Position numbers and translations under genes: made by a program
Source: Cellvibrio sp. OA-2007
Lineage (GTDB): Bacteria; Pseudomonadota; Gammaproteobacteria; Pseudomonadales; Cellvibrionaceae
DNA: 64,000 bases
Reading direction: 5' to 3'
NCBI RefSeq assembly: GCF_000953825.1
Contig: NZ_BBUL01000090.1
Coordinates: 1-64,000, forward strand
Shown here: positions 29,710-38,969 of the stretch, piece by piece
Numbering within the stretch: position 1 is the stretch's first letter
How the letters are laid out: every line of letters starts with the position of its first letter
The notes under the pieces: model-generated
The model's database searches: none
Seen by the model: the letters and a program-made list of their open reading frames with translations, nothing else
What the model was told of the DNA's origin: nothing

Positions 29710-30834
29710 TTAGTATTCAGTGTCGGGCGCGGCAGTGATGCGCCAATCCCGTCCAACGGCGCGAATATCTTTAATTTTTAGCGAGAGCGCGGCCGACATA
29801 GTATCGAGCGGCAAATTAAACAGCGGCAGCGCATTGCTACCGAGCAGTTTTGGCGCCATGTACATGATGATTTCATCGAGCAGGCCACGGCGTAAAAAAC
29901 TGCCGGAAAGTGTTGCGCCCGCTTCAACTAACACTTCATTGCAGTGCCGCTTGGCGAGTTCGCGCAAGAGCGCAGTTAAATCAATGCGGCCATCTTTGCC
30001 CGGCAGGGCAATCAGCTCGACAAAATCCGGCCAGCCCTGTAATTGCGCCGCATCAACCTTGCCATTATGCACCAGCAATATCGGGGTGGACTGTTTAAAC
30101 ATCAAGGCGGTACGCGGTGTGCGCAGTTGCGAATCCAGAATCACTCGCAAGGGCTGTTTCGCCGCGGCTTCGTCGGCATTGGGCAAACCCAGTTCATCCA
30201 CGCGCACAGTGAGCGAGGCGTTGTCCTGCAAAATAGAATCGACACCGGAAATGATCGCGCAGGAACGGGCGCGCAAACGCTGCACATCGGCGCGCGCTTT
30301 GGGGCCAGTGATCCACTTGCTTTCACCGGATGCCATGGCCGTGCGGCCATCGATACTCATCGCCATTTTGCAGCGCACATAAGGCAGTTTGCGCTCCATG
30401 CGCCGAACAAAGCCGGGGTTGAGTGCACGCGCATCATCTTCCAACACCGGGCCATCCACCTGAATGCCAGCGGCGCGTACCATGGCGATACCATTGCCCG
30501 AGACCAGAGGATTTGGATCTTCCATGGCATAGACCAACCGCGCGATACCGGCATCGATTAGCGCTTGCGAACAAGGGCCGGTTTTACCGGTGTGACTGCA
30601 GGGTTCGAGGCTGACGTACGCAGTTGCGCCGCGCGCCTTGTCGCCCGCCGCGAGTAACGCATTGACCTCAGCATGGGCTTCACCGGCGCGAATATGCCAG
30701 CCTTCCGCAATTACCTGCCCGTCTTTTACCAACACACAACCGACCCGCGGATTGGGCATAGTGGTGTAGAGGCCGCGCTCCGCCAAACGGAACGCGTGCG
30801 CCATAAATTCAAAATCAATTGCGGATAGGGTCAT
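29710..30834 (-). CDS. ribD: bifunctional riboflavin deaminase-reductase
   Basis: 374 residues. The N-terminal deaminase carries the zinc site HAEVNALLAAG and PCSHTGKTGPC; the C-terminal reductase has GRTAMASGESKWITG and LVEAGATLSGSFL. It performs steps two and three after GTP cyclohydrolase II. The ATG at 30834 gives the family start (a TTG one codon upstream is not preferred). It follows nrdR by a few bases, the common nrdR-ribD order. Confidence 0.96.
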   Translation of the reverse strand: MTLSAIDFEFMAHAFRLAERGLYTTMPNPRVGCVLVKDGQVIAEGWHIRAGEAHAEVNALLAAGDKARGATAYVSLEPCSHTGKTGPCSQALIDAGIARLVYAMEDPNPLVSGNGIAMVRAAGIQVDGPVLEDDARALNPGFVRRMERKLPYVRCKMAMSIDGRTAMASGESKWITGPKARADVQRLRARSCAIISGVDSILQDNASLTVRVDELGLPNADEAAAKQPLRVILDSQLRTPRTALMFKQSTPILLVHNGKVDAAQLQGWPDFVELIALPGKDGRIDLTALLRELAKRHCNEVLVEAGATLSGSFLRRGLLDEIIMYMAPKLLGSNALPLFNLPLDTMSAALSLKIKDIRAVGRDWRITAAPDTEY

Positions 30835-30841
30835 CAAAAAA

Positions 30842-31306
30842 TTAGTCGCTTTCGGGTTGCTGTTCGAGGCGATCGATTTCCTGACGGAATTCGTTCAAAT
30901 CCTTAAAGCGGCGATACACAGAGGCGAAGCGCACATAGGCGACTTCATCGAGCTTTTGCAATTGCTCCATCACTTTTTCGCCGACCAACAAGGCTTTCAC
31001 TTCGCGCTCGCCGGTCGCCTGTAAATAGTGTTTGATATGGTTAATGGCCGATTCAATCGCCTCGATGCTTACCGGGCGCTTTTCCAGCGCACGCAATAAA
31101 CCGGCGCGCAGTTTGTTTTCATCGAAGGGCTCGCGGGTGCCGTTTTGCTTGATGATGCGCGGCATCACCAATTCAGCCACTTCAAAGGTGGTGAAACGCT
31201 CATGGCAGGATAAACACTCGCGGCGGCGGCGAACCTGATCGCCCTCTGCCACCAGGCGCGAATCGATAACTTTGGTATCTTCCGCACTACAAAACGGACA
31301 ATGCAT
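30842..31306 (-). CDS. nrdR: transcriptional repressor NrdR
   Basis: Zinc and ATP/dATP-binding repressor of ribonucleotide reductase genes. The family start is [18 protein letters not shown] (ATG at 31306, 154 residues); an ATG two codons upstream is possible and the frame continues to 31342. The zinc ribbon has CPFC and CLSC; the ATP-cone follows ([19 protein letters not shown]). In many gammaproteobacteria it follows glyA; here the alginate/protease block lies between. Confidence 0.96.
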   Translation of the reverse strand: MHCPFCSAEDTKVIDSRLVAEGDQVRRRRECLSCHERFTTFEVAELVMPRIIKQNGTREPFDENKLRAGLLRALEKRPVSIEAIESAINHIKHYLQATGEREVKALLVGEKVMEQLQKLDEVAYVRFASVYRRFKDLNEFRQEIDRLEQQPESD

Positions 31307-31342
31307 GATCATCGGCCCCAGCGATGGATAAAGTGGGCGCAT

Positions 31343-31747
31343 ACTAGCACAAAATCAGCCAATTCTGACTCGCACGCACCCGCTAGATTAATGGCAGACT
31401 TACCCCCACCTTTTAAGCTGGCGCACGCCACCCCTTAGTTACCGGCGCATGAGCCGTTTGCCATTCCACCCCCGCCTCACCCCAACAACCTGTAATACAA
31501 AAAAACCACTTTGGAATGACCAAGAGAGCTACCAATGATGCATATCTTTTAACATTTCACCTATCTTCTAGTTACCAAATAATCTAGAAAGAAGATAATT
31601 TTCGGTTGTACCTTGCGTAAAAAGCCCTTAGGATCCTAAATTATTACCAACAAAGACAATTTATATTGATATTTGGTAATACCAATATAAGCGATGTTAT
31701 CAATCAAAACATCAATACCTATTCCAATAATCCTTAAAGGTAGCAAC
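31343..31747. promoter_or_regulatory. intergenic region upstream of the lipoprotein gene, with repeated TTACCAA motifs
   Basis: About 400 bases. Near the plus-strand gene it carries TTACCAA at about 31572, then TATTACCAA (31642-31650) and TTGGTAATA (31673-31681), which form a 9-bp inverted repeat, and a further TACCAATA half-site at 31680. These look like binding sites of a regulator of the alginate/lipoprotein genes. AAGG stands before the ATG at 31748. Confidence 0.5.
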
Positions 31748-32671
31748 ATGAAAAAGACTCAAGCCCTTATTGTACTCGGCCTAAGCAGCGTACTTTGTGC
31801 GTGCGGTGGCGGTTTAAATCAACCTGCACCGGTTAATCCAGGCACACCAAGCTCTGCGGCACCTAGCTCAGTGGCAGTCAGTTCTGCAGCACCCAGCTCC
31901 GTAGCGGTTAGCTCTGCAGCACCCAGCTCCGTAGCGGTTAGCTCTGCAGCACCCAGCTCCGTAGCAGTTAGCTCTGCAGCACCTAGCTCGGTGGCAGTTA
32001 GCTCTAGCTCCGCCGCCGCCCTGTCAAAAGTAGCCAAGATTTACGACGCTAACTCCGGTGACACAGGTGAATTGCGATTTGTAATCCCGGGCGATGACCA
32101 GCTCCAAGGCAAATTAACCCTGTCTTTCTTGAAAGATGCCGATCTCGTAGATTCAAATGGAGTTGAAAAAAACGCTTACATTACGTTGTTTAACTCCGCC
32201 AACTCCACTAGCAGTGGCCGGGCAATTCTTGACCTCCTCATTGGAAGCTCAGCTTTCAGTATTCGCGACCAAGCGGGCATTACCGTTAATACGCCGTTTA
32301 AACCCGGTGCCTGGCAAACTATTGCGATCACCTGGGATTATGCTGGCACCGCACAAGCGACGGTGACTATTGTTATCGATGGCGATACCGCCAATGCTCT
32401 TTCATATCCAGCGTCCAGCACTGCGGTTGGCGGGGTTTCAGCGGTTGCATTCAGACTTGCAGACAACTCGGCTGTCATTACCTCAAGCAAAGCTTTTTAT
32501 GTAGACGATGTGAAGCTCTACTCTGATAAAGCCGGTACAACCATAGTGTATGAAGATAACTTCGAATCTTACGCTGTAGGCGCTGATCTCAGTGGTGCGA
32601 CAATAGGCGCCACTGCTCTGACTTACGACAGCAGCACTTCAGACGTAAGAATCGCGGAACTTGCCAAATAA
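31748..32671 (+). CDS. lipoprotein with SSAAPSSVAV repeats and a beta-sandwich domain
   Basis: 307 residues from the ATG at 31748 (AAGG upstream); the longer frame from 31694 lacks a site. Lipobox LCAC, then a linker with five perfect or near-perfect copies of the decapeptide SSAAPSSVAV, then a region from about residue 105 with alternating hydrophobic patterns (ELRFVIPGDD, TIAITWDYAG, AFYVDDVKLYSD) that reads as a LamG/concanavalin-like beta-sandwich. Such domains bind carbohydrate, which fits the PL7 alginate lyase gene just downstream. The protein has no catalytic motif I recognise and may be a surface binding protein. Confidence 0.7.
   Translation: MKKTQALIVLGLSSVLCACGGGLNQPAPVNPGTPSSAAPSSVAVSSAAPSSVAVSSAAPSSVAVSSAAPSSVAVSSAAPSSVAVSSSSAAALSKVAKIYDANSGDTGELRFVIPGDDQLQGKLTLSFLKDADLVDSNGVEKNAYITLFNSANSTSSGRAILDLLIGSSAFSIRDQAGITVNTPFKPGAWQTIAITWDYAGTAQATVTIVIDGDTANALSYPASSTAVGGVSAVAFRLADNSAVITSSKAFYVDDVKLYSDKAGTTIVYEDNFESYAVGADLSGATIGATALTYDSSTSDVRIAELAK
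31850..31999 (+). repeat. five tandem 30-bp repeats in the lipoprotein linker
   Basis: Five in-frame copies start at 31850, 31880, 31910, 31940 and 31970. The consensus begins AGCTCTGCAGCACCCAGCTC and encodes SSAAPSSVAV. The inner copies are almost identical at DNA level, which suggests recent expansion and possible copy-number variation between strains. Confidence 0.95.
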
Positions 32672-32949
32672 TAGCTTTTTGATCCAAGTCGTTTAAAAAA
32701 GCTCCAGATATGTCACGTAAAATCTGGAGCTTTTAATCCACCCTTTTACCGTAGTTTTCATCATTAAATAATGGAAAATACGCGTAAACCGACTAGTGTA
32801 CATAAGAGCCTGTATTGGGTTTGGTTGTGCTCTCTGCAAGAGAAACCAGGCTAAAACTAGCAACCATATTTAACTGCGTGCAGCACTCTTAGGGCATGTT
32901 GAAATTATCTTTTGCTTGGCAGATTGAGCAAAAAAACTAAAGGTTATCT
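32672..32949. promoter_or_regulatory. intergenic region upstream of the alginate lyase gene
   Basis: About 280 bases with the terminator above and then the leader of the alginate lyase. I found no clear -35/-10 pair or operator of the TTACCAA type here. Confidence 0.35.
32697..32734 (+). terminator. intrinsic terminator after the lipoprotein gene
   Basis: Stem AAAAGCTCCAGAT / ATCTGGAGCTTTT (13 bp) with a 12-base loop and a closing T run. It separates the lipoprotein gene from the alginate lyase gene. Confidence 0.9.
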
Positions 32950-34020
32950 ATGAAAATAAAATGGCTGAATTCCACCTTGGCATCAACTCTAGGGGCGCTT
33001 GCGCTGCTCCCTGTAGTAGCAACTGCTGCCGACTCAAATATACCTGCCACCAAATTTGACCTAAGCCAATGGAAACTCACCTTGCCCATGGATGCCAATA
33101 ATGATGGTAAGGTCGATGAAATCGATGTGAAAGAAATAAAAAAATACAGCCACAACGATTTTTTCTATTTGAATGAAAAGGGACATATGGTTTTTGTCGC
33201 ACCCAATGTTGCCACCACAACTTCCGGTTCAACCAATACCCGCAGTGAATTGCGCCAAATGTTGCGCGGCACCAAAACAAAAATTGGTACGCACGACCCA
33301 CGCAATAATTTTGCGATAAAGACTCACCCGCTATCGCGTAAATTCGCTATGGTCGGCGGCAAGCTAGAAGCCACGCTGTATGTTGATCATGTGGCGACAA
33401 GAGCGAAATATGGCAACAAACCCCCAGCCTATTCAGTGGTTGTCGGGCAAATTCATGCTGACAAAGGCTCTGATGAACTGAAGAAGAAAACCGGTTTTGG
33501 CTGGGGCAATGAACCCATCAAAATTTATTACAAAAAGTGGCCAAATCACACCAAGGGTTCGGTGTTTTGGAACTACGAGCGCAATCTTGCCAAAGACAAC
33601 CCCAACCGCATTGATATCGCCTACCCCATCTGGGGCAACACTTGGGAAAACCCCGAGGATCCGGGTGATAAAGGCATAGCCTTAGGTGAAGAATTTAGCT
33701 ATGTAATCAATGTGCACGAAGACATTATGTACCTCACCTTCAGCTCGCCCAATCACGAAACAGTCAAATATGAAATCAATCTTGCCAACAATGTTGATGC
33801 CTATGGCAAGGTAGACCCGAAAGACCACCCCTATGGCTACCTGGGCGATGCAATGTACTTTAAAGCCGGTGCATACAACCAATGTAGCTCAGCCGATCAA
33901 GCTGGCTCTTGGTATGCAGCATGCCCTGGTACCGGCGACTGGGAAAAAGACAAAGCGGCTGGTGACTATACCAGCGTGACTTTCACTCGCTTAACGGTAG
34001 GTAAATCAGCGAAACCCTAA
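32950..34020 (+). CDS. PL7-family alginate lyase
   Basis: A 356-residue secreted enzyme that cuts alginate by beta-elimination. A signal peptide (ALALLPVVATAA, cleaved near residue 26) is followed by a single jelly-roll PL7 domain. The three family motifs are visible: RSELR at 98-102, QIH at 167-169 and YFKAGAYNQ at 303-311. QIH rather than QVH is usually associated with activity on guluronate-rich alginate. There is no linker or binding domain. Its neighbours are a putative carbohydrate-binding lipoprotein and a binding-protein-like gene. Confidence 0.93.
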   Translation: MKIKWLNSTLASTLGALALLPVVATAADSNIPATKFDLSQWKLTLPMDANNDGKVDEIDVKEIKKYSHNDFFYLNEKGHMVFVAPNVATTTSGSTNTRSELRQMLRGTKTKIGTHDPRNNFAIKTHPLSRKFAMVGGKLEATLYVDHVATRAKYGNKPPAYSVVVGQIHADKGSDELKKKTGFGWGNEPIKIYYKKWPNHTKGSVFWNYERNLAKDNPNRIDIAYPIWGNTWENPEDPGDKGIALGEEFSYVINVHEDIMYLTFSSPNHETVKYEINLANNVDAYGKVDPKDHPYGYLGDAMYFKAGAYNQCSSADQAGSWYAACPGTGDWEKDKAAGDYTSVTFTRLTVGKSAKP

Positions 34021-34037
34021 GTGGACATTTGTTTTCC

Positions 34038-34073
34038 AGCCAAAAGCCCCCCTTGTTACCGGGGCTTTTGGCT
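34038..34073 (+). terminator. terminator after the alginate lyase gene
   Basis: Stem AGCCAAAAGCCCC (34038-34050) with GGGGCTTTTGGCT (34061-34073) and a 10-base loop, beginning 17 bases after the stop codon. The arms contain T/A runs. Confidence 0.8.
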
Positions 34074-34111
34074 GCTCCCTATAAAACTCTGTGCCAGCAT
34101 GAGGTCAATCT

Positions 34112-34960
34112 ATGTCGGGTCGATTGCTATCCCTTATCACTGCCATAGTGCTGTTCGCTCCCCTCGCTACCGCGGAAACATTAAAAATAAATAAGGTTGA
34201 AGGGGAAAAAGAAGAACTTATTTTTTCGCTACTTAAACTCGCCTTGGAAAAAGTAGATCCTAAGGTTCAGATTGAACAGCTAGACGAAGTCATACCGGAA
34301 GGCCGCTGGGCCTCGGGAGTGGAAGACGGCTCTTTGGATTTGCTATGGGCGGGCTCATCAAAAGATTTAGATGAGCGAATGCTGCCCGTCCGTATCCCCC
34401 TGTTAAAAGGCTTGCTAGGTCATAGAGTCTTTCTCATTCGGCGTGAAGACCAACCTAAATACGATGCCGTATCTAACCTCGACGATTTAAAATCCTTGCA
34501 CGCCGGCATGGGCTCACTCTGGGGTTCCACCCGCGTTCTGGAAGCAGCCGGTTTGCCGGTGGTCAAAGCGGTAAAGTACCCCAGCTTGTTTTATATGTTA
34601 GACGGCGGCAGGTTTGATTATTTTCCACGTGCAGTTCATGAACCCTGGGCAGAGATCGCCAGCCACCCTACATTGAATTTAAAAGTCGAAGAAAAACTGT
34701 TGTTGATCTACCCCTATGCGATGTACCTCTATGTTCGTAAAGACAATCGCGCCTTGCATCACAAGCTCAACCAAGGTTTGGAATTGGCCATTGCGGATGG
34801 CAGTTTCGATCTATTATTTTTCAACAACACGCTGATTAAGGACGCCCTAAACCGCACCAATCTTGCCAATCGCCTTATTCTGCGCATTCCGAATCCGGAA
34901 ATGCATCCAGATACACCCGTGCACAGACCAGAACTCTGGCTTAATGTGAACAAACTATAG
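34112..34960 (+). CDS. periplasmic substrate-binding-like protein
   Basis: 282 residues with a signal peptide (LFAPLATAET, cleaved near residue 21) and the two-lobed layout of family 3 solute-binding proteins: EGKEELIFSLLKLALE in lobe one, LDLLWAGSS in the hinge region, and a GSLWGSTRVLEAAG second-lobe loop. It lacks a companion transporter gene, so it may be a stand-alone sensor or binding protein. The ligand is unknown; nearby alginate lyase hints at uronate oligomers but this is speculation. Confidence 0.75.
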   Translation: MSGRLLSLITAIVLFAPLATAETLKINKVEGEKEELIFSLLKLALEKVDPKVQIEQLDEVIPEGRWASGVEDGSLDLLWAGSSKDLDERMLPVRIPLLKGLLGHRVFLIRREDQPKYDAVSNLDDLKSLHAGMGSLWGSTRVLEAAGLPVVKAVKYPSLFYMLDGGRFDYFPRAVHEPWAEIASHPTLNLKVEEKLLLIYPYAMYLYVRKDNRALHHKLNQGLELAIADGSFDLLFFNNTLIKDALNRTNLANRLILRIPNPEMHPDTPVHRPELWLNVNKL

Positions 34961-34965
34961 CCCTC

Positions 34966-34992
34966 AAAAAAAAGCCCGGCACTAGGCCGGGC
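34966..34992 (-). terminator. terminator downstream of the metzincin gene
   Basis: Stem GCCCGGC (34974-34980) with GCCGGGC (34986-34992). On the minus strand it is followed by eight T, so it ends the protease transcript from 36524. Confidence 0.85.
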
Positions 34993-35054
34993 AACAACTG
35001 AGTCAATCAGACAGCTAAAAAATCATTCACCTTTGCGCGACAAGCCCATCAAGG

Positions 35055-36524
35055 CTACACCGTACATTTGCACAACCTGAGTGCCGCCTTGTATTCAACA
35101 TCCAGCGCTTTAAACAAGGCTAAAGCATCGGCGACCGCCGTTGTTAAATCAGCGGTTCTGGCTTTTTCTGCCGCAGTGGCCGCAACTGCCGCATCATAAA
35201 TATTGGTGGCAGTCGCAACTGCTGAGGTAGCGGGCGCAATTTGTTGTTGTGCCGTATTTACTGCCGATGCAGCCGCACTAATCTGCTCCAGCAAAGTGTT
35301 ATACCTTGTCACCAGATTGTTGTAAGCCGTTAACCGGGACGCCTTGGCCGCATCTGTTGCGGCAGAATTATAAGCAGCAATTGCGGTATTCAACTGGGTT
35401 TGCAATGGCTCCACTTTGACAACCAAAGCGTTGTATTTCACAACTGCGGTTTCGTAACCTCGCGTTGCAGTAGTTAAGGTTCTGGTAACGGTCGTTAATT
35501 CAGTTTTTGCCGCGCGTTCTGCAGCCGTTTTTTCCGTTACGGCAACTTTATTAGCAGCTAACACTGCGGCAGCAGCTGAATGCACGGCGCGGGCAGACTC
35601 CACTTTACTTTTTAATACCAGCGCATCACCGGTATTAACACTGCTGGCGGAGCTTGACGATTTGCTGGAAGAAAGCGCTACGCTGGATTTGGATGAAGAC
35701 ACAGAAGCAGTTGAAGAAGCGGGCGCGCCGGCATAAAAATTCGCAATTTGCGGCGCAGTAATATTCAGCGCATAGCGGGCATCTGCACCGGTACTGGTGT
35801 TGTTGCGATCAACACCGCAGGGCAAATTATTTTTACAAATAATATCGGGGTTGGAAAATTTATATACCTTGCCGTTCCAGTAATCCACATTGAATTCATT
35901 CTGGTAAGCCATCACCGTGGTAAATGAATTCACCACACCATGACCCAAGGCGTAATGCATAGCACCGCCGGTGCCATCCTGTTTGCGCGAATGCTTTAAA
36001 CCCATGTTGTGACCCAACTCGTGCGCTGTTACAAAATCGCCGCAGGAATTGATTGCCACGTGCGCAAACATATACGCCTTATGCCCCGCACTCATAGTGC
36101 CATTACTGCCGCCCACCCAGGCCACGCCACAGCTGCCATGAGAAGTCATATAAGGGCGATAAAACAGCACCATGTCAGCTTTAGCTTGATCGCGTGCGGC
36201 TGCAACACCGCTAAAGGCAGCGTGCTGATTGAAGGTGATATTGTTTAGTGCAGTTTCTGCGTTGTTGTCATCGGTGTAATCCACCTGCAGGGTTCTCGCA
36301 ACACGGATTTCTAAATCCACGCCGCTATCGGCATAAATTTGATTGGTGACTTGAAATAATTGATTGATGCGCGTGGTAGGGTCACCGCCGTATAAGTTGG
36401 CAGCACCTTTGGTGTACACCACTAACACATCGATTGCAGTGGAAGCGGCCAGCGCAGGTAATGCGGTTGTTGCCAGTAATGCAGTGGTAATAATACGAAT
36501 AAGTTTTTGAGCATAGGGTTTCAT
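35055..36524 (-). CDS. secreted metzincin metalloprotease with Ala-rich coiled-coil tail
   Basis: 489 residues. Signal peptide (ALPALAAS, cleaved near residue 27), then directly a reprolysin-like metzincin domain: the zinc site HELGHNMGLKH at 168-178 (HExxHxxGxxH) and a Met-turn VMAY. A short Ser-rich linker (about 270-300) leads to about 185 residues of Ala/Thr/Val-rich heptad-like sequence that should form long helices or a coiled coil. No pro-domain precedes the catalytic domain, which is unusual; the adjacent upstream gene resembles one. The mature enzyme ends in a Cys pair (LCKCTV), possibly for attachment. Confidence 0.88.
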   Translation of the reverse strand: MKPYAQKLIRIITTALLATTALPALAASTAIDVLVVYTKGAANLYGGDPTTRINQLFQVTNQIYADSGVDLEIRVARTLQVDYTDDNNAETALNNITFNQHAAFSGVAAARDQAKADMVLFYRPYMTSHGSCGVAWVGGSNGTMSAGHKAYMFAHVAINSCGDFVTAHELGHNMGLKHSRKQDGTGGAMHYALGHGVVNSFTTVMAYQNEFNVDYWNGKVYKFSNPDIICKNNLPCGVDRNNTSTGADARYALNITAPQIANFYAGAPASSTASVSSSKSSVALSSSKSSSSASSVNTGDALVLKSKVESARAVHSAAAAVLAANKVAVTEKTAAERAAKTELTTVTRTLTTATRGYETAVVKYNALVVKVEPLQTQLNTAIAAYNSAATDAAKASRLTAYNNLVTRYNTLLEQISAAASAVNTAQQQIAPATSAVATATNIYDAAVAATAAEKARTADLTTAVADALALFKALDVEYKAALRLCKCTV

Positions 36525-36696
36525 AAAATGTTCTCTGTAGACTTTACTGAAAACCCTCCGTGATTAACAAAAGATGGAAACCATTTTCCAAATTTTGATG
36601 CGCATCCATTAAAGCCACGCCGCATTGCTGTTATGTTTTCTTACACATTACCGCCTGCCTCCGCTAAAAAATTATTTTGTCTTTGATTCAAATATC

Positions 36697-37419
36697 TCAC
36701 TGGTGCTCATGCCCGTGTGGAATTTCTAAATAATCATTGCTGCCCGGTTGCGACAACTCAAACTCCGACGGGTTTTTATAAATCCAGCCACTGCCATTGA
36801 CCGATTCCAGTGTGTAGCTGCCGTTGGGGGTAGTCACTGTGGCAAATACCGAGTTGCCGCCGTAAGTCATCACTACGGGGAATTCATCGCCATGACCGTC
36901 CAAATGACCGCGCCAACTGTAATCGCCATTGGGATTGGTTTTGCTCGCTTCCACATTCACCTGTAGCCGCTCGCCGCCGGGCAGCATCACACTGGTTTGC
37001 TGCCCCGCTTCGGGATAAGCGGGATTTTGCATATCCACCGACACTGGCTCGTAGACCGACACACTTTGCGGCAGCGGTATGCTGGGGGTTGAATCTGCCA
37101 TGCGCCAAGCATCGGGCACTGTCACTGCAGGTTTTGCGGCAACGGGAGTATTGCCATCCGCAACTGGCGGGCGGGCGGGTGATGCCAGAGCCTGCTGCGC
37201 ACGCGCTAACTCGCGGTTGGCATTGGCCAGCACCGGGCTAGTGGCGGGATCGGTGCTCAGCGGCGGTTGCTCGTTCAATATTTGTTCTAACTGCTGGTTA
37301 GGCTGTAACAGGGCGTCTTCGCGGGTGATTTGATAGACCAAGGCGATAATCAATATGGCACTTAACGCCAGATAGATTCGCTTGAAATTGCCAGATGAGG
37401 GAAGCGCCATGAATGACAC
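36697..37419 (-). CDS. membrane-anchored protein resembling a metalloprotease pro-domain
   Basis: 240 residues. One membrane segment (about 14-32: IYLALSAILIIALVYQI), a Pro/Ala/Gln-rich spacer to about residue 110, then a beta-rich region: QTSVMLPGGERLQVNVEAS, NPNGDYSWRGHLDG, VMTYGGNSVFATV, TPNGSYTLESVNG. That last pattern resembles the N-terminal pro-region found fused to reprolysin-like bacterial proteases. Its gene precedes the metzincin gene on the same strand, 170 bases upstream. It may be a separate chaperone/inhibitor of that protease. This is inference from pattern and position. Confidence 0.65.
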   Translation of the reverse strand: MSFMALPSSGNFKRIYLALSAILIIALVYQITREDALLQPNQQLEQILNEQPPLSTDPATSPVLANANRELARAQQALASPARPPVADGNTPVAAKPAVTVPDAWRMADSTPSIPLPQSVSVYEPVSVDMQNPAYPEAGQQTSVMLPGGERLQVNVEASKTNPNGDYSWRGHLDGHGDEFPVVMTYGGNSVFATVTTPNGSYTLESVNGSGWIYKNPSEFELSQPGSNDYLEIPHGHEHQ

Positions 37420-37604
37420 CAGAGTGTTGCTTAGGTTGATTAAAAATAAGCCAGAACGATCAAAATATCGAGTTTTTATTACTCCTCGTGAAAATAAAAT
37501 CTAATTTGAAGCTATTTATAATTAAATAGTAATTAAAATCAAAAAAGCGATTATGAGAAAACACGTTTTTAGATGTAGCAATAAGCGCCAATAAGGGCGC
37601 AATA

Positions 37605-37632
37605 AAAAAGGCAGCCCTGCGGCTGCCTTTTG
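37605..37632 (-). terminator. terminator of glyA
   Basis: Stem AAAAGGCAGCC / GGCTGCCTTTT around a CTGC-type loop; on the minus strand it ends in a T run. About 70 bases after the glyA stop. Confidence 0.88.
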
Positions 37633-37703
37633 GTTATAAGTGAAACATGATCGGCGCCAGATGAATCAACCCCGCCATTGCCACCTATGGTATTGCGTGT
37701 GCT

Positions 37704-38969
37704 TTATTCAGCGTAAACAGGGAACTTCTTGCACAGATCAGCCACTTGCGCTTTTACGCTGGCGATCACGTCATCGGCATTGCCCGCTTCCAGCGCTGCA
37801 AAGATATCGCAGATCCAGTTGGTCAATTGCACACACTCAGCTTCTTTGAAACCGCGAGTAGTAACCGCTGGAGTACCTACGCGGATACCAGAAGTCACAA
37901 ACGGCGAGCGTGGGTCGTTTGGTACAGCGTTTTTGTTTACAGTGATGTGCGCTTTGCCCAGCGCTTCGTCAGCATCTTTACCTGAGTAAGATTTGCCGAT
38001 CAGGTCAACCAGCATCAGGTGGTTTTCAGTACCGCCAGAAACGATATTGATACCGCGCTCAATAAAGGTTTTCGCCATCGCCTTGGCATTTTTTACCACT
38101 TGTTGTTGGTAAGCCTTGTACTCAGGGCTCATGGCTTCTTTAAAGCTGATCGCTTTTGCGGCGATTACGTGCATCAAAGGACCGCCTTGACCGCCGGGGA
38201 ATACGGCTGAGTTCAGCTTCTTTTCGATCTCTTCGTTGGCTTTGGCCAGAATCAGACCACCGCGTGGGCCGCGCAGGGTTTTGTGGGTGGTAGTGGTAGT
38301 TACGTCGGCAATTTGCACTGGGTTAGGGTAAAGGCCAGCAGCAACCAGACCAGCAACGTGTGCCATATCGACAAACAGGTAAGCGCCTACTTTATCGGCG
38401 ATGTCGCGGAAACGCTGCCAATCCACTACTTGTGAATAAGCCGAGAAGCCAGCAACGATCACTTTTGGCTTGTGCTCTAGCGCCAAACGCTCAACTTCGT
38501 CGTAGTCGATCAAACCAGTCGCCGGGTTCAGACCGTATTGGATGGCGTTGTAATACTTGCCCGATGAACTCACTTTAGCGCCGTGAGTCAGGTGGCCGCC
38601 GTGTGCCAAGCTCATGCCCAAAATGGTATCGCCCGGTGCACAAAGTGCAGCGTAAACCGCTTGGTTAGCCTGTGAACCTGCGTGTGGCTGTACGTTGGCG
38701 TAATCCGCGCCGAACAGCTCTTTAGCGCGTTCAATTGCCAGCGCTTCAGTCACGTCTACATACTCACAACCACCGTAGTAGCGCTTGCCCGGATAACCTT
38801 CAGCGTACTTGTTGGTCAACTTGGTGCCTTGCGCTGCAATCACCATTGGGCTGGTGTAGTTTTCCGAGGCGATCAGCTCGATATGCTCTTCCTGACGCTT
38901 GCCTTCGTTCTGGATTGATGCCCAGATTTCAGGATCAAAAGAAGCAATAGTTTGGTTTTTATCAAACAT
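37704..38969 (-). CDS. glyA: serine hydroxymethyltransferase
   Basis: PLP enzyme that converts serine and tetrahydrofolate to glycine and methylene-tetrahydrofolate. 421 residues with the PLP lysine in [14 protein letters not shown], plus ENYTSPMV near the N-terminus and YPGKRYYGG. Complete. It is usually next to nrdR; about 6 kb of accessory genes intervene. ATG at 38969. Confidence 0.98.
   Translation of the reverse strand: MFDKNQTIASFDPEIWASIQNEGKRQEEHIELIASENYTSPMVIAAQGTKLTNKYAEGYPGKRYYGGCEYVDVTEALAIERAKELFGADYANVQPHAGSQANQAVYAALCAPGDTILGMSLAHGGHLTHGAKVSSSGKYYNAIQYGLNPATGLIDYDEVERLALEHKPKVIVAGFSAYSQVVDWQRFRDIADKVGAYLFVDMAHVAGLVAAGLYPNPVQIADVTTTTTHKTLRGPRGGLILAKANEEIEKKLNSAVFPGGQGGPLMHVIAAKAISFKEAMSPEYKAYQQQVVKNAKAMAKTFIERGINIVSGGTENHLMLVDLIGKSYSGKDADEALGKAHITVNKNAVPNDPRSPFVTSGIRVGTPAVTTRGFKEAECVQLTNWICDIFAALEAGNADDVIASVKAQVADLCKKFPVYAE

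Noticed and set aside
27715-31747. FMN riboswitch upstream of rib genes
   Set aside because: The gaps before ribB, ribE, ribD and nrdR are short or lack the conserved FMN aptamer segments I know.
31850-31999. Tandem repeats considered as a CRISPR array
   Set aside because: Units are contiguous with no spacers and lie in frame inside a gene.
31819-32037. Minus-strand frame antisense to the lipoprotein repeats
   Set aside because: Long antisense frames are expected from the 30-bp repeats; the plus-strand gene with lipobox and ribosome-binding site explains the region.
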